A DNA stretch of 37,075 nucleotides from M30B66 sp040882555 (GTDB taxonomy: Bacteria > Bacteroidota > Bacteroidia > M30B66), in contig JBBEBC010000047.1 of the NCBI GenBank assembly GCA_040882555.1, positions 1-37,075 on the forward strand, in the 5' to 3' direction. The notes beneath the pieces are model-generated. The model made no database searches, was not told the origin of the DNA, and saw only the letters and a list, made by a program, of their open reading frames with translations. Position 1 is the stretch's first letter. The number at the start of each line of letters is the position of its first letter. The position numbers and the translations under genes were made by a program. Positions 7,460-14,527 of the stretch are shown piece by piece.

Positions 7460-8539
7460 CTATTTGTAATTGATAAGGCGTTTTTCAATATAATCGGAGC
7501 TCATCACTCCAAGTGCGGCCATATATTCCATGGAAAATGAGATAACATCGCCAATTTTGTAGTTTTTCTTATTATGCTTAAGGTCAAGAACTAACATATC
7601 AGAACTTCCACCAGCTATTTTGATATTTTCGTCCAATGGCGTAATTTGATCAATCAAGGTGTCTAAAAGACCAAGATCGAGAATAGCTCTTACGCTTGTT
7701 TTTCCATAGTCATCAGCATTTATAACTGGGCTATGACCTGACGGACTTTCATCAATTACTCCATAAGGAACGAGAGGTTTTTCAGAAATTTCAATGACTT
7801 CGCCATACAATCTCATCACATCGGTAAACATGCCTTCAACAGGGGCATTATTTACTAAATCATTGCCAAAATAAAGCATCTCACCAATTCGAAAATGATT
7901 TATTCCTTTTGGCAATTGATTATTAAAAAGTAAAGGTAAAACCACTGAAGTACCACCAGTTACCCAAGGGATTTCACAATTAAACTTTGCTTCAATTAAC
8001 TGCTTATACAGACTCAATTGAATTAGTTTATCCTCTGAAGGCATAACTCCATTCAGGCAATTAAGGTTTGTTCCTATACCTGTGACATTGATATTTGGCA
8101 GTTCGAACACTTTCCCGTAAAAATCAAGCAAATCTTCTCCCAAAACTCCTTCGCGCAAATCACCTAACTCGATCATGATGATGACCTTGTGAATTTTATT
8201 TTGCTTCACAGCCTCTTCACTGAGCCATACGAGTGTCTGAAACTCAGTATTAAAAGACACATCAGCATATTTAACAATATTTGAAATGCTAAGTTTAGCG
8301 GGAGGCTTTATGTAAACTGTTTGTACTGAAGGGAACGCCTCTTTTATTTTTTGAATGTTGCTAAGTCTTGAATCGCAAAGCTCCTTTGCTCCAAATTGGA
8401 CAAGAAATTCGATTGTAGGCATGTGACCACAAAGTAATTTTGTGACAATAGCCCATTCTGTATTCTTGGCTTTAAAATGCTTATCGAGGAATTGAAAATT
8501 ATGCTCGAGTTTCTTAATATCTATAGTTATATAGGCCAT
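7460..8539 (-). CDS. Alanine/ornithine racemase family PLP enzyme (fold III)
   Basis: This 359-residue enzyme begins with ITIDIKKLEHNF at 4-15, typical of the Orr/YhfX branch of the alanine racemase N-terminal superfamily. The PLP lysine is Lys34 in AIVTKLLCGH. Downstream are the barrel segments IIMIELGDLREGV and ITGG-type WVTGGTSVVLPL, and GEMLYFG, which match this branch more than Alr. The family includes clostridial ornithine racemase and enzymes of unknown substrate. It is the last gene of a tight run: only 2 bp separate it from the preceding alanine racemase-like gene, so the two racemases are almost certainly co-expressed. The substrate could be ornithine, lysine, or something generated by the upstream M20 enzyme. 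Confidence 0.88.
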   Translation of the reverse strand: MAYITIDIKKLEHNFQFLDKHFKAKNTEWAIVTKLLCGHMPTIEFLVQFGAKELCDSRLSNIQKIKEAFPSVQTVYIKPPAKLSISNIVKYADVSFNTEFQTLVWLSEEAVKQNKIHKVIIMIELGDLREGVLGEDLLDFYGKVFELPNINVTGIGTNLNCLNGVMPSEDKLIQLSLYKQLIEAKFNCEIPWVTGGTSVVLPLLFNNQLPKGINHFRIGEMLYFGNDLVNNAPVEGMFTDVMRLYGEVIEISEKPLVPYGVIDESPSGHSPVINADDYGKTSVRAILDLGLLDTLIDQITPLDENIKIAGGSSDMLVLDLKHNKKNYKIGDVISFSMEYMAALGVMSSDYIEKRLINYK

Positions 8540-8541
8540 AA

Positions 8542-9690
8542 TTAGTCTTCCTTTCTAGGTATGCTATGAGGTAACCTGGTGAGTAATTCATAATTAAGCT
8601 GTTCAGATCGTTCACTAAACGAAGCCACTGACAATTCCTCATCCTTTTGATTACCAATCAAAACAACTTCATCATTGATTTCCAAATCTTTTATTAAAGT
8701 TACGTCTATTGACATACAATTCATGTTTACTACACCTAAGACTGGCAATTTTATTCCTTTCACAAGCACTTGACCGTAATTGCTTAAGGAACGAGCATAA
8801 CCATGCGCATATCCAACTGGAACGACGGCAATTTTCATATTTGTTCTAGCTGCGAATGTTTCGCCATAGCCAACCCATGCTCCAGCAGGTACATCTTTAA
8901 TACTCATTATTCTGCTTTTCCATCTTATAACACGCTTCAGTGGGTTAGGTTTTTCAGGATGCAATGCTGCATATTCAATTGACATTTCTCTTGAAGGCCA
9001 AAATCCATAAAGCATAATTCCTACACGAACTAGGTCGAAATGCATTTTTGGCATCCTCATCATGGCAGCTGAACAACATGCATGCACGATCTGTGGATAG
9101 AGCTTTTGCTCTCTAAAGTACTGAAGTCCGCTTTTAAATTTTTCAGCTTGAGTGTTAACTCTGTCTAAATTCTCTAGCAATTCAGCTCCTGCAAAGTGAG
9201 TACAAAGTCCAGCAAAATGAATGTACTCTCTTGACGAACTCATTATCTCTGCTAGTTCTGGTAAATCACTCTCATCAAAACCAGTTCGATACATTCCTGT
9301 CTCCAACTCAATGTGAACTCTAGCTTTCTTTCCCAATTCAATTGAAGCTTTAACAGCATTTTTGAGCCTATGAAAAGTAAAAACGTAGAATTCAACATCT
9401 TCTTCAATGAGCCAATTTATTGCTAATTCATCAGCATCGCCCATAACGATTAGTCTGCATCCTGGAGGCAGGATAGCTTTTACGCGCATCGCTTCATCCG
9501 TGCTGTATACAGCAAAAGCTTTTACCCCTCCAGCTAACATCATAGGAACAAATGTCTCAATGCCATGTCCATAAGCATTACCCTTTACAACAGAGCATAA
9601 CTCCGTTTTGGGACTTATTTGAGAATGAACGTATTGAATATTATTAACAATAGATTCTCGTAAAAGTGTTATTTCAGAAGTCTCATTCAT
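8542..9690 (-). CDS. Alanine racemase-like PLP enzyme
   Basis: This 382-residue protein has normal Alr length. The PLP lysine is Lys36 in VVKGNAYGHG, and the second catalytic base, Tyr275, sits in WVGYGETFAA. The RVGIMLYGFWP segment near 222-232 and VPVGYAHGYARSLSN at 290-304 are also Alr features. Two standard active-site positions differ. The segment usually reading K-x-D-T-G-M-x-R-x-G is E128-L-E-T-G-M-Y-R, so the position of the carbamylated lysine is Glu. The segment usually reading C-M-D-x-x-M is N-M-N324-C-M. This suggests altered or broadened substrate range, so I give no alr symbol. It is 2 bp from the ornithine racemase-like gene and 4 bp from the M20 gene. Whether it is also the cell-wall D-alanine source cannot be judged from this window. 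Confidence 0.9.
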   Translation of the reverse strand: MNETSEITLLRESIVNNIQYVHSQISPKTELCSVVKGNAYGHGIETFVPMMLAGGVKAFAVYSTDEAMRVKAILPPGCRLIVMGDADELAINWLIEEDVEFYVFTFHRLKNAVKASIELGKKARVHIELETGMYRTGFDESDLPELAEIMSSSREYIHFAGLCTHFAGAELLENLDRVNTQAEKFKSGLQYFREQKLYPQIVHACCSAAMMRMPKMHFDLVRVGIMLYGFWPSREMSIEYAALHPEKPNPLKRVIRWKSRIMSIKDVPAGAWVGYGETFAARTNMKIAVVPVGYAHGYARSLSNYGQVLVKGIKLPVLGVVNMNCMSIDVTLIKDLEINDEVVLIGNQKDEELSVASFSERSEQLNYELLTRLPHSIPRKED

Positions 9691-9694
9691 TCGT

Positions 9695-10807
9695 TTAGCT
9701 AAGAGGTTTATTTATTAGAAAATTCCATAGCTGCTTCGCAGGATGAATAAGTTCGTCGGGAAAATCATAATCTGGGTGATGAAGCGGGGCTTGATCTATA
9801 CCTGCTCCAAGACCAAAAAAACAAGAAGGCAAGATTCTCGAATAAGCTCCAAAATCTTCGCCGAAGGGAAAAGGCTCTTTTAGCAAAGTGACTTTCAAAC
9901 CAGCATAATTTGCTGCTTCTATAATTAAATCAACTGCCTCACTATTATTATCGCAAGCGTCAAAACGGTCTTCTTCATCTATGTTAAATTGAAGCTTATT
10001 TTCGCTCGCAATTTCTTCCACCGTTAAGGTGATTTTATTACATATCTGTTCAAGAAATTCATTGTCAAAACACCTGACTGTCAGATTAATTTGAGCATCC
10101 CCTGGGGAAGTTCCATTGGAAGGCGTTCCTACTTGAATAAAAGTAGTAGTAATCAACAGGTATTTATCGATATTTTTTTGATTTTGAATACGATCAATTT
10201 TAGCAAGCAATTCAGTTATTGCAGGAATTGGCGATTGCCCCTTTTCGGGGGATGATGCATGAGCAGAAACTCCCTTGAATTTTATTATTAGGGTGACAAC
10301 TGCTGCCGTGATTATGCCTTTTTTAACCAACACATCCGACAAAGGATATCCAGGGATATTATGCATACCAAAGGCAAAATCTGGTGAAATTGTTTCAAAC
10401 TGTGCATCTTTTATTACTGCTGGAGCCCCTTTTCCATTTTCTTCTGAAGGCTGAAAAAGAAGGTGAAATGGTCTTTCTGAAGGATTAGACTGGAACTCAT
10501 GAGCTACTTCTCTCAGAATTGTAGAATGTCCATCATGTCCGCACTTGTGAGCTACACCGTTATGTTGGGAAGCATGGTTAATTTGAAGATGTTCTTCACC
10601 AATAGGAAGCGCATCAATATCTGCTCGTAGTAAATATCCACCTGAAGTTGCCGAGGACGCAAGAACCCCAAAACCACCAATCTTGCTCACTTTTAATGTA
10701 TTAAGCGAGATAAGATCTTTAGAAATATATTCACTCGTCAGCCTTTCATTACCTGATAGTTCAGCAATTGAGTGCAGCTTTTTCCTAAAAAATTCACCAT
10801 CAATCAT
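9695..10807 (-). CDS. M20 family (M20D-type) amidohydrolase
   Basis: This 370-residue metallo-amidohydrolase resembles N-acyl-amino-acid deacylases and hippurate hydrolase. Metal and catalytic residues are Cys89 and His91 in AHKCGHDGHS, Glu122 and Glu123 in FQPSEENGKG, His149 in GMHNIPG and the late APLHHPDYDF. A small dimerisation lid lies between, starting near IIKFKGVSAHASSPEKGQSP. The protein lacks a signal peptide, so it acts in the cytoplasm. It overlaps the acetyltransferase gene by 4 bp and lies 4 bp from the alanine racemase-like gene. Being coupled with both an N-acetyltransferase and racemases suggests it removes an acyl group from an amino acid derivative. That is inference; small peptides or murein fragments are alternatives. 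Confidence 0.92.
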   Translation of the reverse strand: MIDGEFFRKKLHSIAELSGNERLTSEYISKDLISLNTLKVSKIGGFGVLASSATSGGYLLRADIDALPIGEEHLQINHASQHNGVAHKCGHDGHSTILREVAHEFQSNPSERPFHLLFQPSEENGKGAPAVIKDAQFETISPDFAFGMHNIPGYPLSDVLVKKGIITAAVVTLIIKFKGVSAHASSPEKGQSPIPAITELLAKIDRIQNQKNIDKYLLITTTFIQVGTPSNGTSPGDAQINLTVRCFDNEFLEQICNKITLTVEEIASENKLQFNIDEEDRFDACDNNSEAVDLIIEAANYAGLKVTLLKEPFPFGEDFGAYSRILPSCFFGLGAGIDQAPLHHPDYDFPDELIHPAKQLWNFLINKPLS

Positions 10808-11241
10808 TGTTGAAGCCTCATTTCGAGGTATTTATTTGTAAAGCCAAGTTTCTCATATAATTTTTTCGCAGGATTATCAGGCTCAACATGCAAAGCTATT
10901 CCCCCTTGAGTATTAGCAATTGCTGTTTCCATGAGCTTTTTTCCAATGCCTTTTCCTCTCACAGATTCATCAACAGCGATGTAAACCAAAATATTTGCAG
11001 GTATATATCCTTCCATTCCTGTTTCATTGATGACAACTGCTCCTAAAATTTTATCAACTTCAGATGCTGTAATAACAATTCCACCTCTGCCTTTTTGACG
11101 ACTCAATGAGTAGTCAATTGCCATTCTTATATGTTCACGGGGATCACCATATTTTCCAAGGTGATCGTGAAGAAAGTTCGTAATAGAAACAAGCTTTGTT
11201 TCATCATACAACTCATCTGAATTCATAACATGTATATCCAT
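10804..11241 (-). CDS. GNAT family N-acetyltransferase
   Basis: A 145-residue single-domain GNAT protein. The acetyl-CoA pyrophosphate loop is VRGKGIGKKLM at 94-104, after the beta strand NILVYIAVDESVRG. HVEPDNPAKKLYEKLGF at 118-134 is the usual motif B region. The acceptor could be an amine of an amino acid or peptide, but the sequence does not say. It lies 5 bp downstream of the symporter gene and overlaps the M20 gene by 4 bp, which implies translational coupling with a deacylating enzyme. Confidence 0.88.
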   Translation of the reverse strand: MDIHVMNSDELYDETKLVSITNFLHDHLGKYGDPREHIRMAIDYSLSRQKGRGGIVITASEVDKILGAVVINETGMEGYIPANILVYIAVDESVRGKGIGKKLMETAIANTQGGIALHVEPDNPAKKLYEKLGFTNKYLEMRLQQ

Positions 11242-11246
11242 AATCT

Positions 11247-12698
11247 TTATGTAGTTTTTAATATATGAGATTTATCAAGCTTTTGAACTGTAATAAAAAC
11301 AAGAGCTGAACACAAAAGTCCAAAAGCATTTGGATCTAGTTTAAAAGGAAGATCAATCTTGAAAATTATCAAAAACAGAGTCGTACTACCACCAGCAATC
11401 ATTGAGCTCAATGCTGCAATTGACGACGGTTTATTAACTAAAAAACCTGCAATAACAGGAACAAAGAGACCTGATACCATAAAAGCATATGACATCAACA
11501 TGAGTTCAAGTACGTTTTGCATTCTGCTGGCAATTAAAACTGCAAGAAAACCGAGCAAAAGGGTCATGTACTGAGAAGTTCGTAATTCGGTTTTCTCCTC
11601 CATTTTCTTAAAAGGCTTGATGATATCTGCAACAAAATTCCCTGATGCAGCCATCAAGCAACTATCGGCAGTAGAGAGAACAGCAGAAAAGTAAGAAGCC
11701 ATCATTAAACCCATCAATCCAGAAGGTAAAACAGTGGCTAAAAACAGGGGCAATCCCATTTCTGGATCCATCGATGCCAAATCAACAATACCAGCACTTT
11801 CAAATAGTCCTTGATCTAAAGCAGCTCTGGAAAAAACACCTAATGTAACACCCAAAAAAGCCATAAATGGCCATTCGAAAACACCGGCAATAAACCAAGC
11901 TTTCTTAGCAGATTTTACATTGCCGCATGCATACATCCTTTGGTACAAAGTCATTCCGATAAACCAAACCGGAATAATAGTAATAGCCCAATTTACAAGT
12001 TGTATCGTTTCAATATTTGCAAGGCTAAAATGTGAAGCTGGCAAAGATGCCGAAATGCCTTCCCATCCGCCAAGAGCGTTATATCCAAAAGGAATTCCAA
12101 TAAAAAATAATCCTGCAAAAAGAATAATCCATTGAACAGTATCGGTGTAAACAACGGCTTTCATCCCTCCCATCACAGTATAAACTACAGCAATGATTCC
12201 CATAAGCCATAGTGAAGCTTCTAAAGAAATGCCTGAGAAAGTGGCTGAAGCAAGCTTTGCACCAGCCAATAACTGAGAACTAGTGAAACCTAGGTAACCG
12301 ATTAATGAAATAATGCCAGCCACCAGAGCAACTCTTTTGTCGAAAAGTTGACCAAGAACTTCGGGAAACGTCGTCAAAGACTTCTTTTTCAGTAATTCAA
12401 AAACTCTTGGAATAAGAAACACAGCGCTCAACCAAGCACCTATAATACCTGTAAAAAGCATCCAAGAGCCTGAAATGCCAATCATAAACCCAAGTCCGCC
12501 TAAACCAATCGAAAACCCGCCTCCAACATCAGTTGCAACTACAGATAAACCAATGTGCCAAGGCTTTATTGATCTGCCTCCTACATAATAATCATCAATT
12601 GAGGTGTTTTTTCTGAAATAATGCAAACCAATGGCAAGCATTCCAATAATATAAACTGCAAAAATTGATAAGTCTATCCAGTGTATTGCCATTGACAT
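11247..12698 (-). CDS. Sodium:solute symporter (SSS family)
   Basis: A polytopic membrane protein of 483 residues with about 13 hydrophobic helices. It belongs to the SSS family, which includes proline, pantothenate and sugar transporters. Family features are IGLHYFRKNTSIDDYYVGGR (an extended F-x-x-x-x-x-x-x-D-Y-x-x-G-G-R near 23-42), a Gly-rich helix TDVGGGFSIGLGGLGFMIG, and the FTSSQLLAGAKLAS and SAVLSTADSCLMAASG segments that contribute to the Na2 site region in this fold. ATG 12698 is fixed by an in-frame stop immediately upstream; a second ATG two codons later is also possible. It is the first gene of the tight five-gene run with GNAT, M20 and two racemases, so it likely imports the amino-acid-like substrate of those enzymes. 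The substrate is not readable from sequence. Confidence 0.9.
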   Translation of the reverse strand: MSMAIHWIDLSIFAVYIIGMLAIGLHYFRKNTSIDDYYVGGRSIKPWHIGLSVVATDVGGGFSIGLGGLGFMIGISGSWMLFTGIIGAWLSAVFLIPRVFELLKKKSLTTFPEVLGQLFDKRVALVAGIISLIGYLGFTSSQLLAGAKLASATFSGISLEASLWLMGIIAVVYTVMGGMKAVVYTDTVQWIILFAGLFFIGIPFGYNALGGWEGISASLPASHFSLANIETIQLVNWAITIIPVWFIGMTLYQRMYACGNVKSAKKAWFIAGVFEWPFMAFLGVTLGVFSRAALDQGLFESAGIVDLASMDPEMGLPLFLATVLPSGLMGLMMASYFSAVLSTADSCLMAASGNFVADIIKPFKKMEEKTELRTSQYMTLLLGFLAVLIASRMQNVLELMLMSYAFMVSGLFVPVIAGFLVNKPSSIAALSSMIAGGSTTLFLIIFKIDLPFKLDPNAFGLLCSALVFITVQKLDKSHILKTT

Positions 12699-13129
12699 CT
12701 ATTCAAAAGAGCAATTAATCTGATTAATCTATTCTCCTTTAAACTTTTAATTTACAAATTAATTATCTGCGAATTTAATCAAAAAAATGGGATTTATTTC
12801 GATTTTATCGAATGAAATAATTCAACATATATAGTTTTTTACAATAGAATAAAAAATTAATATTAGAATTTATATATCTGATTATCATGCTAATAAATAG
12901 GTATTAATCAGCAAATTTATTTCATTAATCGTGAATTATATTCGTCAGTTTTGAACAGATAAATACTTTATAATTTAATAATTACTTCCATAAAATCGAA
13001 TCTGTTTCTTTTTAAAAATCAAGCCTAAACTGCAAATCTAGCCATGAGAATATTTCTGTCAAAAATTCTTTTCTTCAAAACGCCACACCTTTAAATATTT
13101 GTGCAATTTGCATGATCAATTAAGAAATT
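12699..13129. other. AT-rich divergent intergenic region, 431 bp
   Basis: No gene, tRNA or structured RNA is evident. The region separates the symporter operon (minus) from the membrane protein gene at 13130 (plus) and is markedly more AT-rich than its surroundings. On the minus side the symporter leader contains two near-tandem copies of AGATTAAT at about 12714-12730, the first being part of the palindrome GATTAATC. An AAAGGAGA stretch near 12732-12742 is too far from the ATG to act as its ribosome site. An inverted repeat lies at 12794-12820. These are plausible regulatory sequences for the operon, without any identified regulator. Confidence 0.6.
12794..12820. repeat. Inverted repeat upstream of the symporter operon
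   Basis: Arms TTATTTC (12794-12800) and GAAATAA (12814-12820) flank a centre that contains its own smaller repeat CGAT-TTT-ATCG (12800-12810). It is about 100 bp upstream of the symporter start and could be an operator. In such AT-rich DNA a chance occurrence is quite possible. Confidence 0.3.
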
Positions 13130-13621
13130 ATGAGCGAACATCATTTGCATTTACTTTTTAATCATTTCCCAATTATGGGAAGTTTTTTCGGCTTGATAAT
13201 ACTTATTACGGGTATGGTAGCTGGGAATTCAATTATCAGAAAAATAGGATATGTTGTTTTAATTGCATCCGCTCTGTTTACTCTTCCAGCCTTTTTCACG
13301 GGAGAAGGAGCTGAAGAGGTAGTTGAAAACCTGCCAGGAATTGGTCATGATATCATTCATGAACACGAAGAGATTGCTGAGCTTTCGCTTTGGCTAGCTG
13401 AGATAATGGGCATATCTGCTTTCTTCTCATTTATGTTGGAGATAAGAAAACATCGTCTTAATCTGCAATTCAGTATACTAACTCTTGTCTTAAGTATAAT
13501 GTGCTTTGGATCAATGATTAGAACTGGAAATTCTGGAGGAGAAATACGCAGGCCGGAAATCAGAAGTGACTATCAGCCTTCTAATGATTCACAGCAGGAT
13601 GACCATGATCATGCTGAATAG
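13130..13621 (+). CDS. Small His-rich four-helix membrane protein, DUF2231-like
   Basis: A 163-residue protein with hydrophobic segments at about 14-32, 38-56, 86-104 and 112-131. The start, MSEHHLHLLFNHFPIMG at 1-17, resembles the conserved H-x-x-F-x-H-F-P-I beginning of DUF2231-type membrane proteins, and GGEIRRPEI at 136-144 resembles their C-terminal G-x-x-x-x-H-P motif, with His replaced by Arg. Histidines are numerous: 4, 5, 7, 12, then 73, 77 and 79 in GHDIIHEHEE, and a DDHDHAE tail. This could mean haem or metal binding at the membrane, but that is inference. It stands alone on the plus strand; its stop is 6 bp from the end of the convergent porD-like gene, leaving no room for a separate terminator. 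Confidence 0.7.
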   Translation: MSEHHLHLLFNHFPIMGSFFGLIILITGMVAGNSIIRKIGYVVLIASALFTLPAFFTGEGAEEVVENLPGIGHDIIHEHEEIAELSLWLAEIMGISAFFSFMLEIRKHRLNLQFSILTLVLSIMCFGSMIRTGNSGGEIRRPEIRSDYQPSNDSQQDDHDHAE

Positions 13622-13627
13622 ATTAAG

Positions 13628-14527
13628 TTATTGATTTATCTGCTTATACTTGTTGTTATTGGTAGCATCTAGTTCTCCAAGAAGTTGCATGACAGCAACT
13701 TTTTCAGCGGGACTAGATTGCTTGAAAATATTAATAAGTTCGTCTGCTTTGGCATTAAACCATAACTGAACATTATAAGATGATGGTCTCTGCTTATTAA
13801 CTATCTGTATTTTCTGAAGTGATTCTATGATACTCGTCCTACCAAGCTCCATTTTATCATACATATTATCCATTCCTTTTCGGTGGAATAGATAATTAGC
13901 TTCTCTCAAAGGCTTATAAATAGGATTCAAATAATTTTCTACTAACCAAAATCTATTTCTTGGAGGGATGTCAGTTCCCTTCCAACCTTTAGCTGGGTCT
14001 GTTATTGCATTTTGAACAACTTGTTGAGCTTTTTGCCAATAGGGTCCACCACCTTCAAGACTAAAGCTGTCATAATCCATGGCTATGATAACATAAGCAT
14101 AGTAGCCGAGTAAGCTTGCCAAACCAGAAATATAGGCGTTATCTGCAAACTCAATAGGCTGATACTCTAAATACCTAAAGCTTATATCCTTATCAATAAA
14201 ATTTAAAAGTATTGATCCGTAGTTAGAGTTAAAAACTGGTCTTCTCGATTGAATTTGAAGTGTCCCTTCGAACGATTGTTCCGACTGACTGTATTTTGTG
14301 ATATTGAAAGTCAGGTTACATTCAATTTTTTCATCACGAAGAAATTGATCAGAAGTCCATTTCTTATTGCTCATAAACTCTCTGATAGTTGTTTCGAGAG
14401 TAGTAAAAACCCTCTTATCACTAAGCTGAATGCCCGGTGCGAGCACGCTTACCTGACAGTTTAATTCTTGAGCATTTGAAGAAACGCTAAGAAATAAGCA
14501 AATAATTAATGCAAATATTCTAATCAT
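13628..14527 (-). CDS. porD: DUF4835 family protein, PorD-like type IX secretion component
   Basis: This 299-residue protein has a clear signal peptide (IFALIICLFLSVSSNAQ at about 4-20) and no membrane anchor afterwards, so it is periplasmic or outer-membrane associated. Family-typical stretches include LNCQVSVLAPGIQLSDKRVF, LLNFIDKDISFRYLEYQP and WFNAKADELINIF. The DUF4835 family is annotated as PorD of the T9SS by analogy with Porphyromonas gingivalis; I rely on memory for that link, so the symbol is tentative. The gene overlaps coaBC by 8 bp and follows bamD and the omega-like gene, the usual Bacteroidota arrangement. A T9SS cargo protein occurs at the right edge of the window, consistent with a working T9SS. 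Confidence 0.82.
   Translation of the reverse strand: MIRIFALIICLFLSVSSNAQELNCQVSVLAPGIQLSDKRVFTTLETTIREFMSNKKWTSDQFLRDEKIECNLTFNITKYSQSEQSFEGTLQIQSRRPVFNSNYGSILLNFIDKDISFRYLEYQPIEFADNAYISGLASLLGYYAYVIIAMDYDSFSLEGGGPYWQKAQQVVQNAITDPAKGWKGTDIPPRNRFWLVENYLNPIYKPLREANYLFHRKGMDNMYDKMELGRTSIIESLQKIQIVNKQRPSSYNVQLWFNAKADELINIFKQSSPAEKVAVMQLLGELDATNNNKYKQINQ

Noticed and set aside
12699..13129. CRISPR leader, tRNA or transposon remnants in the AT-rich gap
   Set aside because: No repeat-spacer pattern, cloverleaf, terminal inverted repeats or transposase fragment could be found.
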